From contig CANLQI010000001.1 in NCBI GenBank assembly GCA_947493325.1, forward strand, positions 181,001-245,000: a stretch of DNA of 64,000 nucleotides, read 5' to 3'. Both the position numbers and the translations under genes were made by a program. Under the pieces are notes generated by a model, which did not search any database, was not told where the DNA came from, and saw only the letters and a list, made by a program, of their open reading frames with translations. This document shows positions 52,805 to 60,310 of the stretch, one piece after another. Position 1 is the first letter of the stretch, and each line of letters starts with the position of its first letter. Source of the stretch: an uncultured Sphingomonadaceae bacterium. Lineage in GTDB: Bacteria; Pseudomonadota; Alphaproteobacteria; Sphingomonadales; Sphingomonadaceae.

Positions 52805-53647
52805 ATGAACGATCAAAGTGCGATGAACGTTACGGCAGGCTTTAATATCCCCGATCCCGCCGACATCGAATCGGTCAGAGGCAAGGTGCCTGACACCGAA
52901 TGGGCGATGCGCTGTGATCTGGCCGCCACCTACCGGCTGTGTGCGCTGCATGGCTGGACCGATCTGGTCTTTACGCATATTTCCGCGCGCCTGCCCGATG
53001 AACCGAATGACAAGGGTGAGATGGAGGAACGGTTCCTGATTAACCCATATGGTGTGATGTTTGACGAAATGACGGCGTCGGCGCTGGTGAAAATCGATAT
53101 CCATGGCAATATCTGTCAGGACACACCCTATTTCATCAATCCGGCGGGCTTTACAATCCACAGCGCGGTGCATGCCGCGCGCGCGGATGCGGGTTGTGTC
53201 ATCCATGTCCACACCCCCTATGGCATCGCCGTGTCGGTGCAGAAAAAGGGCCTGCGCCGCTATACGCAATTTTCGATGCAGGTCTATAATGACCTTGCCT
53301 ATCATGACTATGAAGGCGTTGCGCTGGAGCTTGAGGAGCGGGAGCGGATTGTCGCCGATATGGGGGATAAAAACCTGTTGATGCTGCGCAACCACGGCAC
53401 ACTTAGCGTGGGGCCGAACTGCGCGATTGCGTTTCTGCGCATGTATTTCTTGGAAAATGCCTGCAAGACGCAGATCCTGGCGCAGGCCGCGGGCGGTGAG
53501 GAACATCTGCATGAGGAACCCGCCGAAATGGCGGACACCGTCGCGGGCCAATCGGCGGCGGCATTCATGCCGGGCATGGGCGACAATCTGGTCTGGCCCG
53601 GCCTGATGCGCAAACTCGCGCGGAGCAACCCGGGGCATGATCATTAG
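52805..53647 (+). CDS. Class II aldolase/adducin family protein
   Basis: 280 aa; LVFTHISARLPD, INPYGVMFDEMTAS, HSAVHAARADAGCVIHVHTPYGIAVS, LRNHGTLSVG. Confidence 0.92.
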   Translation: MNDQSAMNVTAGFNIPDPADIESVRGKVPDTEWAMRCDLAATYRLCALHGWTDLVFTHISARLPDEPNDKGEMEERFLINPYGVMFDEMTASALVKIDIHGNICQDTPYFINPAGFTIHSAVHAARADAGCVIHVHTPYGIAVSVQKKGLRRYTQFSMQVYNDLAYHDYEGVALELEERERIVADMGDKNLLMLRNHGTLSVGPNCAIAFLRMYFLENACKTQILAQAAGGEEHLHEEPAEMADTVAGQSAAAFMPGMGDNLVWPGLMRKLARSNPGHDH

Positions 53648-53895
53648 AGGGCTGGATTGAGGCGGGCCAAAGCGCTGATCGAAGCGGTTGCGCCATATCG
53701 GGCCATCAAAGCGCCGTACGCGGCTCCATCCGTACTCCGGCGAAGGCCGGGGTCATAGCGGCAGGCACAACCGCAGTAATGGATCCCGGCCTCAAGCAAA
53801 GCTTGAGTTTATCCTGAGCGACTGCTTTCCAAGCAGTCAGCCGAAGGGCCGGGATACCGTAACGCCGGGATACTGTGATATGGCTCCGCTTTTCT

Positions 53896-54012
53896 TTGAT
53901 TTCACGGCTAGTTCGCTTGCGCATCCGCCTCCAAATGGGTTCCGGCCAATAAGGCCGGGCGCGCAGTCGCGCTTGCGGTGCTGCTGGCCGCAGCACCGGG
54001 ATTTCGCGAAAC
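53896..54012 (+). repeat. R3 repeat copy C4
   Basis: tttgatttcacggctagttcg…catccgcctccaaatgggttccggccaataaggccgg, hairpin cggtgctgctggccgcagcaccg at 53976-53998. Confidence 0.88.
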
Positions 54013-54025
54013 GATGGCTGGTTTC

Positions 54026-54191
54026 AAATCCTCCCTGTGCCGCAGGCATGGGGAGGGGGACCGCTTGGCGCAGCCAAGTGGTGGAGGGGTGAAAGCGGCA
54101 ATAGGCAGGTTTTGTATTTACACTGCACCTACCCCTCCACCACTCGCCGCGCGAGCGGTCCCCCTCCCCATCGCTTCGCGACAGGGAGGAT
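54026..54191. repeat. R2 repeat, long copy 2
   Basis: aaatcctccctgtgccgcaggcatggggagggggaccgcttggcgcagccaagtggtggaggggtg…gcgcgagcggtccccctccccatcgcttcgcgacagggagga. Confidence 0.88.
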
Positions 54192-54305
54192 AAATTTTTT
54201 GATTTCACGGCGAGATGCTGAAACCCACCCCGCATCCTGAACCAGAACCCCCGCGTATATTTCACCTTGCGCCGCGCCGCTGTTTGCGCCAGTTTCCGTT
54301 TCGAT

Positions 54306-54887
54306 ATGGCAACGCAAAACCCCAAGCCCGGTCAGGCCGCAGAGCTGCGCGATCACCTTTCGCATCTGCTCGCGCGTGTGGGGGCGGGCGACCGCAGCGC
54401 GCTGAAATCCGTATATGATCTCACCCATGCGAAACTTTTTGGCGTTTGCCTGCGTATCTTGAATGACGATGCATTGGCGGAGGATGCGCTGCAGGACAGC
54501 TATATCAAGGTGTGGCGCAGCGCAGACCGGTTCGATGCGGGCCGGGCCAGTCCGATCACCTGGCTCGCGGCCATCGCGCGCAATACGGCGATCGACCGGC
54601 GGCGCGCGCTGGGCACGCGTGAATATGTGAGCGACGATATACTGGCGGACGCGCCGTCAAATGAAACCGATGCGCTGACGCGGCTGGAGGAAGGCGAAAA
54701 AGCCGACGCGCTCCGCAAATGCCTCGGCACGCTGGAGGAGAAACAGAGGAACGTCATCCGCACGGCGTTTTTCGAAGGCGACAGTTACCGCGAGCTGGCA
54801 GAGCGGATGGGCACGCCGCTGGGGACGGTAAAAAGCTGGGTCAGGCGCGGATTAAAGCGGTTAAAGGACTGCATGGAAGATGAGTGA
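54306..54887 (+). CDS. ECF-type RNA polymerase sigma factor
   Basis: Start at MATQNPKPGQ; region 2 (LNDDALAEDALQDSYIKVWRSADRFDAGRASPITWLAAIARNTAIDRRRA), region 4 (RTAFFEGDSYRELAERMGTPLGTVKSWVRRGLKRLK). Confidence 0.93.
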   Translation: MATQNPKPGQAAELRDHLSHLLARVGAGDRSALKSVYDLTHAKLFGVCLRILNDDALAEDALQDSYIKVWRSADRFDAGRASPITWLAAIARNTAIDRRRALGTREYVSDDILADAPSNETDALTRLEEGEKADALRKCLGTLEEKQRNVIRTAFFEGDSYRELAERMGTPLGTVKSWVRRGLKRLKDCMEDE

Positions 54888-55680
54888 AGAGCAAGAATTT
54901 ACGGGCGGGGACGATGCGGCGCTGGCGGCGGAGCTGGTGCTCGGCCTGCTCGAAGGCGAAGATAAAGCCGCGGCGCTGCGGCGGCAGCTGGCCGACCCGC
55001 AATTCGCCGCCGAAGTGGACCGGTGGCATGCGCGGCTCGACCCGCTCTATCATGAATTTGCCGAAGCCGCGCCCGGCGCGGGCGTGTGGGATGGCATCGA
55101 GCGGCGGCTGGGTGCAGAGGCGCCGGCGGCTGTCCCCGCCGATATGGCGGCGGGCAATGCTGGCAACGCTTCCATTGACCCTGGCAATGACCCCGGCAAT
55201 GACCCCGGCAATAACAATGCCGTGGCGCAGATGAAACGCTGGCGTTTCGGTGCGCTGGCATCGGGCGCGCTGGCGGCCTGTCTGGCGCTCGCGCTGCTGC
55301 TTAATCCGGCGCAGGTCGATACTCCCGTGACGGTCCCTGACACGCCGCAGGTGGCGGTAGCGCAGCTGACCGGGCCGATCGAGGGGCTCGTGCTGGCGGT
55401 GTCCTATAATGCCGATACGGCTGAGATGCGGGTCGATGTCGACGGCATGCCGGAAACCGAAACCGAACCGGAAATCTGGATCCGCGCCGGTGACGGTACG
55501 GTGCGCTCGCTGGGTCAGATCGGCCGCGACGGCGTCAGCGAAATGGTACTGCTGCAGGGCGACCGCGCGCTGCTCACCGGGGACGCGCAGCTGTTCCTGA
55601 CGATGGAACCGCCGTCCGAAACCCCGCACGAAATCCCCAGCGGCGAACCCGTGGCGACGGGGCGGATAAGCTTTATCTGA
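54880..55680 (+). CDS. Anti-sigma factor (RskA-like)
   Basis: 266 aa; overlaps sigma gene end; N-terminal ASD-like helices, single TM (FGALASGALAACLALALLL), RskA-type C-terminal domain (TVPDTPQVAVAQL…). Confidence 0.85.
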   Translation: MSEEQEFTGGDDAALAAELVLGLLEGEDKAAALRRQLADPQFAAEVDRWHARLDPLYHEFAEAAPGAGVWDGIERRLGAEAPAAVPADMAAGNAGNASIDPGNDPGNDPGNNNAVAQMKRWRFGALASGALAACLALALLLNPAQVDTPVTVPDTPQVAVAQLTGPIEGLVLAVSYNADTAEMRVDVDGMPETETEPEIWIRAGDGTVRSLGQIGRDGVSEMVLLQGDRALLTGDAQLFLTMEPPSETPHEIPSGEPVATGRISFI

Positions 55681-56017
55681 GATATTTTATACTTTGGCAT
55701 TGCCTGGGGTCCAGGGCGGCAGGCACAGCCGCAGTAATGGATCCCGGCCTGCGCCGGGATACGCGAAGGCGCGGGATACTGTGTCGCCAGAACATATGTG
55801 TGGCCGCGTCTTTGGCTGGTTGCACTGGATTGACGTCCAGGCAGTATTCCTGCGAACGCAGGGATCCAGGGCGGCGTAGTGGGACGGCAGCATCTACCGC
55901 CCTGGGCTCCTGCTTTCGCATGAGCACGGGGAAGGCATGCACCCAGCCCGTCATTCCCGCCCTCTGACTGACTGCTGGTCACGGCACCGGGATTTCGTGA
56001 GACGACAGCGACATTAT

Positions 56018-56109
56018 CAAATCCTCCCTGTGCCGCAGGCATGGGGAGGGGGACCATTTTGCTGTCGCAAAACGGTCCCCCTCCCCGAAACTAAAGTTTC
56101 AGGGAGGAT
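56018..56109. repeat. R2 repeat, short copy
   Basis: aaatcctccctgtgccgcaggcatggggagggggaccattttgctgtcgcaaaacggtccccctccccgaaactaaagtttcagggaggat. Confidence 0.88.
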
Positions 56110-56115
56110 GAATCT

Positions 56116-56230
56116 CTTTGATTTCACGGCGAGATGCTGCGCATCCGCCTCCAAATGGGTTCGGCCTAACCGGCCGGCGTGCGGTCGCACGCTGCCGAGT
56201 TGCTGGGCGCAACTCGGGAATTTCGCCATA
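56116..56230 (+). repeat. R3 repeat copy C5
   Basis: ctttgatttcacggcgagatgctgcgcatccgcc…; hairpins gcgtgcggtcgcacgc at 56177-56192 and ccgagttgctgggcgcaactcgg at 56195-56217. Confidence 0.9.
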
Positions 56231-56274
56231 AAGAGAAGTAGAGTGCAACTGCGATTAAACGAAAGGTATTGCAT

Positions 56275-56388
56275 GGCGAAATCCCGAACGGCGACCAGCC
56301 GTTCGCAAAGGCCGACTGGCCGCCGGCCGGTTAGGCCGAACCCCATCGGAGGCGTGAACGAAGCGAACTGGCTGTGAGATCAAAAGAC
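56275..56388 (-). repeat. R3 repeat copy C6 (inverted relative to C5)
   Basis: cgaacggcgaccagccgttcg at 56285-56305, ggccgactggcc at 56310-56321, …ggctgtgagatcaaaag. Confidence 0.88.
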
Positions 56389-56493
56389 TCCTCCCAAAAA
56401 ATAAATTTTCCGTCCCCTGCATCCGCTCGGCGTTTCACGCCGTAGCTTTTCACATATCCACCCCCCGGATATGGAAATTTAGGAGATACCGAT

Positions 56494-57051
56494 ATGAAAA
56501 AACTACGTTCAACAAAATTCGCCATTGCCCTTGCCGCCTCTGCCGCGCTGATGGGCGGGACGGCGGCCACGGCGGGTCATCATAAAGAAAAGGCGGCGAC
56601 CCAGAATATTGTCGAGAAAGCCGCTGCCACGGATGATTTCTCCACATTGGTTGCTGCGGTAACCGCTGCGGACCTTGCTGGTACATTATCGGGTGATGGC
56701 CCGTTCACGGTGTTCGCGCCCACGAATGACGCCTTTGCGGCGCTGCCCGATGGCACGGTCGAAACGCTGCTCAAGCCCGAGAATAAAGGGCAGCTGCAAT
56801 CCGTGCTGACGTACCACGTCGTTGCCGGCCGTTTAAAAGCCAAATATCTGATCGGTCTGGTCAAGAAATCAAAAAGCGGCGTGGCCAGAATTGGCACAGT
56901 GCAGGGCGGCATACTCAAAGCAACCGTGGACAGCCATGGCGCACTGATCCTCACCGATGAGCAGGGCCGGTCGTCCAAAGTGGTGATGGCCGATGTGAAC
57001 CAGTCAAATGGCGTGATCCATGCTATCGATGCGGTGGTACTCCCGGGTTAA
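56494..57051 (+). CDS. Fasciclin-domain exported protein
   Basis: 185 aa; signal peptide; FTVFAPTNDAFAALPDGTVETLL, LTYHVVAGRL, NGVIHAIDAVVLPG. Confidence 0.94.
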   Translation: MKKLRSTKFAIALAASAALMGGTAATAGHHKEKAATQNIVEKAAATDDFSTLVAAVTAADLAGTLSGDGPFTVFAPTNDAFAALPDGTVETLLKPENKGQLQSVLTYHVVAGRLKAKYLIGLVKKSKSGVARIGTVQGGILKATVDSHGALILTDEQGRSSKVVMADVNQSNGVIHAIDAVVLPG

Positions 57052-57083
57052 CCCCCTCCAGATCCCGAGGAGACACCGCATGG

Positions 57084-57120
57084 ACGGCCCGCAGGCATGG
57101 CAGCCTGCGGGCCGTTTGTT
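57084..57120 (+). terminator. Rho-independent terminator after the fasciclin gene
   Basis: acggcccgcagg-catggcag-cctgcgggccgtttgttt. Confidence 0.85.
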
Positions 57121-57195
57121 TATGTGATTTTGGCCGCAGCATCGGATCAACGCGAAGCGATGGGTTTGATAAACAACAGTCGCACTAACTCCAAA

Positions 57196-57364
57196 ATCGT
57201 CATGCTGATACTGAAACAAGTTCAGCATGACGGTTTCAGGATCCATGGTACAGTTACAGAACATTTTTCACCGCTTGTGTGCAACGCTTGCCGTTAGAGC
57301 ACTCCACACTGTCAAAACCGTGCTCAGTTTCGAAATTGATCCTGAAATAAATTCAGGATGACGG
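57196..57364. repeat. Family E palindromic repeat, copy 2
   Basis: ggatccatggtacagttacagaacatttttcaccgcttgtgtgcaacgcttgccgttagagcac…tcagtttcgaaattgatcctgaaataaattcaggatgacgg. Confidence 0.8.
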
Positions 57365-57407
57365 GATTGGGCCAGGATGACGGAAGGAGAGGTCGCGGCT
57401 CCGCTTT

Positions 57408-57484
57408 TCTTTGATTTCACAGCGAGATGCTAGGCATCCGCCTCCAAATGGGTTCGGCCTAACCGCCCGGCGTGTGGCCGCGCG
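57408..57484 (+). repeat. R3 repeat copy C7, truncated
   Basis: ctttgatttcacagcgagatgctaggcatccgcctccaaatgggttcggcctaaccgcccggcgtgtggccgcgcg; ends at the tail-protein fragment. Confidence 0.82.
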
Positions 57485-58213
57485 CTATCGGTTCCGGGCA
57501 ATGCCAGCGCGCTGTTGTGCGACACACGAAACCATATCGATGTGCTGCTGCTCAACAATGATATGCATTTGCGCGGCGCGGCGGCGGCGGAGCTTGCGAA
57601 CGGGGCCAATCTTGCAGTTGTTGGCGAAGAAGTCCTGCAATTCACCCGCGCCGAATATATCGCGCCGCGTACGTTTCGCCTGTCCGGCCTGTGGCGCGGG
57701 CGGGGCGGCACGGAATATGCGGTGGCGGGCCATGGCGCGGATGAGGATTTTGTGCTGCTGGACAATGCCCTGCTGCCAGTGCTTGAAACCGGCGCGCAGA
57801 CGGTGCCGCCCGCATTTGCAGCGATTGGCAGGGGCGATGCGGATGCCGTGATAGCTGAGGCGCCTTCGGATATTCGCGCGTTTGAACCATTTTCACCTGT
57901 GCATATGCGTGCGGACTGGTCGGGGGCGGACAATCTGCAGATATCGTGGGTGCGCCGCAGCCGCAGCGGCACGGCATGGCGCGACCATGTTGATGTGCCA
58001 CTGGGCGAGGAAAGCGAATGCTACAGCGTTGTCATGATGTCCGATGCGGACCAAATCCTGTTGCGGGCAGATGTGGATGCGCCCCGAATCGCAATCGATC
58101 CCGCCATGATCCAGTCGGCCCGCATGCAGGGCGTGGCCGATGTGCAAGTCACAGTCCGGCAAAAAGGGCAGTTTACGGTGTCCCGGCCCACGTATTTATC
58201 TGTTCCGCTGTGA
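57485..58213 (+). pseudogene. C-terminal remnant of a GTA/phage tail host-specificity protein (GTA gp15-like)
   Basis: Reading frame ALSVPGNASALLCDTRNHIDVLLLNNDMHLRGAAAAELANGANLAVVGEEVLQFTRAEYIAPRTFRLSGLWRGRGGTEYAVAGHGADEDFVLLDNA…; typical C-terminal part of gp15-like tail proteins, N-terminal region absent. Confidence 0.7.
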
Positions 58214-58289
58214 TGCGCGGATATCCGCTGCGCAGAATTTTCCCTGAAACAAAATAAATATAATAAAATAACATGAAAGTGAGCACCAT

Positions 58290-58751
58290 ATGACTCTAGA
58301 AACCGATTCGGCCACCGACCGCCATGGCTTTCCGCTGCTGCATGCAGGGCAGGCGCAAAAGGAAATCTTTCACAATGAAGCGCTGGTGGCGCTGGACCAT
58401 ATTATTATGCCGGTTGTTGAAACCGTTGCCGATGACCCGGACAGCCTGACGCCGGAAGCGGGCCAGAGCTGGCTTGTATCGAGCAGTGCACCCGGCGCAT
58501 GGGCGGGCGAAGCGGGCAAAATCGCAAGCTGGACCATAAATGGTTGGAGAATATGGGAACCAAAGCCGGGTACATACGTTTTCGATCGGCAGGCTGACTG
58601 TTTCCGTATATATCAGGGAAGCAGCTGGTTTGTACCATTGGCTCTATCGGCACCAACAGGAGGAACAGTCATTGATGTAGAAGCAAGGGATATGCTGGTT
58701 TCCATCATGGAAATATTGCGGAATTTTCGTTTGATACCTGCAAATATATAA
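58290..58751 (+). CDS. DUF2793 family (phage/GTA tail-associated) protein
   Basis: 153 aa; LLHAGQAQKEIFHNEALVALDHIIMPVVE…PGAWAGEAGKIASWTINGWRIWEPKPGTYVFDRQ. Confidence 0.8.
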   Translation: MTLETDSATDRHGFPLLHAGQAQKEIFHNEALVALDHIIMPVVETVADDPDSLTPEAGQSWLVSSSAPGAWAGEAGKIASWTINGWRIWEPKPGTYVFDRQADCFRIYQGSSWFVPLALSAPTGGTVIDVEARDMLVSIMEILRNFRLIPANI

Positions 58752-58949
58752 AGATATCGGGTAATTAACGCGGCAATTTAAAAGTTTTGCAGATAAAATA
58801 TAGGCTAATATCCCGTTTTTTGCATCGATAACCCCAAAATGGCGACATTTTGGCAACACAATTACAAATTGCCAGCTTGCACACCTGCTTCGTTGGCGCT
58901 AGATAGAGCATCTGAATTCTCGTTCCTAAATAGAAAAAGGGGAAATTAA

Positions 58950-60053
58950 ATGCGGAAGTTAGTCATTGGACTGGCACTTGCATCCACAGCTTTGACCGTA
59001 CCTGCACATGCACGTGACGGTGAGTGGTATGTTGGTGTAGACGGCGGTGTTACGCTCGTTGAAGATATGGAACTCGATATCGGCGTCAATTCAAACGCTG
59101 CATCTATCGATAATGAATACGGCTATGACTTTGGTGGTCTGGTTGGTTACGACTTCGGCGGTTTTCGTCTGGAAACAGAAGTAAGCTACCGTGAAGCTGA
59201 TCCCGACACATTCTCAACCAACCTGCCGATAACCGGTATTGGTACCGGCACGTTTGACTCAAACGGCGATACGAATGTTCTTTCATTCATGCTGAACGGT
59301 CTGCTTGACTTTGGCGACGATGATGGCGTTCAGGGTTTCGTTGGTGGCGGTGTTGGTATCGCACGTGTTGACGTTGAAAACATTGTTGCGGCACCTGCAT
59401 TCCTTGACGACTCTGACACAGGTTTCGCGTGGCAGGCTCTTGCCGGCGTACGCGCTCCACTCAGCGATAGCTGGGACGTTGGTCTGAAATACCGTTTCTT
59501 CAACGCAGACAATGTTGATCTTGTGAGCAGCTTCGGTGATGATGTTGAAGGACGTTTCCGTTCACACTCTATCCTTGGTAGCCTGATCTACAACTTCGGC
59601 GGTGCACCTGATCCGGTTGTTCCGGCTCCGGTACCTGCGCCTGCACCAGCACCTGCGCCTGTACCGGTACCTCCACCGGCTCCTGTGGCAGCGCCATGTG
59701 CAACTGGCCCTTACATTGTGTTCTTTGATTTCGACCAGTCGAACATTACGCCAGAAGCAGCAACCATTCTGGACAACGCCGTATCGGCCTATGCCAACGA
59801 ATCATGCCGGAACGTTCCGATCATGCTCGCAGGTCACACCGATACTTCAGGCTCAGCGTCTTATAACGTTGGTCTGTCACAGCGCCGGAACGAATCTGTT
59901 CGTGCATATCTGGAATCACGCAGCGTTCCATCCGCGGCAATCTCTTCCGAAGCATTTGGTGAAACCCAGCTTCGTGTTGATACCGCTGACGGTGTTCGCG
60001 AACTTCAAAACCGCCGTGTGGAAATCACATACGGTCCAGGTTCTGGAATGTAA
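58950..60053 (+). CDS. OmpA family outer membrane protein (beta-barrel, Pro/Ala linker, peptidoglycan-binding domain)
   Basis: 367 aa; signal peptide; linker PVVPAPVPAPAPAPAPVPVPPPAPVAAP; OmpA_C motifs FFDFDQSNITPEA, GHTDTSGSASYNVGLSQRRNESVRAYL. Confidence 0.94.
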   Translation: MRKLVIGLALASTALTVPAHARDGEWYVGVDGGVTLVEDMELDIGVNSNAASIDNEYGYDFGGLVGYDFGGFRLETEVSYREADPDTFSTNLPITGIGTGTFDSNGDTNVLSFMLNGLLDFGDDDGVQGFVGGGVGIARVDVENIVAAPAFLDDSDTGFAWQALAGVRAPLSDSWDVGLKYRFFNADNVDLVSSFGDDVEGRFRSHSILGSLIYNFGGAPDPVVPAPVPAPAPAPAPVPVPPPAPVAAPCATGPYIVFFDFDQSNITPEAATILDNAVSAYANESCRNVPIMLAGHTDTSGSASYNVGLSQRRNESVRAYLESRSVPSAAISSEAFGETQLRVDTADGVRELQNRRVEITYGPGSGM

Positions 60054-60084
60054 TTTTTCGAAATCCCTTCGAAATCAGGAATTG

Positions 60085-60111
60085 GGGCTGGCCTTCGGGT
60101 CGGCCCTTTTT
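60085..60111 (+). terminator. Rho-independent terminator after the OmpA gene
   Basis: gggctggcc-ttcg-ggtcggccc followed by ttttt; UUCG tetraloop. Confidence 0.88.
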
Positions 60112-60310
60112 CTTTGGGTCGGATATATTTTGGCCAGACATATTCGGCCGCCATATGCAGGGTTGCAAAGCCATGCTTCAAGACAGTTTTAGGACAATAG
60201 AGCCAATACATGTCCCGCATTTGGTGCGGCGATAATTTTATGGATATTCTGGCATCTGCCCCTAATATGACGGACAGAAAATAGTATCGAACAGATGACG
60301 GGCGGATAAT

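Noticed and set aside
52380-56388. CRISPR-like array
   Set aside because: Repeats are palindromic, irregularly spaced, in both orientations and without uniform spacers or cas genes
57411-57851. 146 aa ORF in another frame across R3 and the tail remnant
   Set aside because: The overlapping frame 57515-58213 gives the recognisable tail-protein sequence
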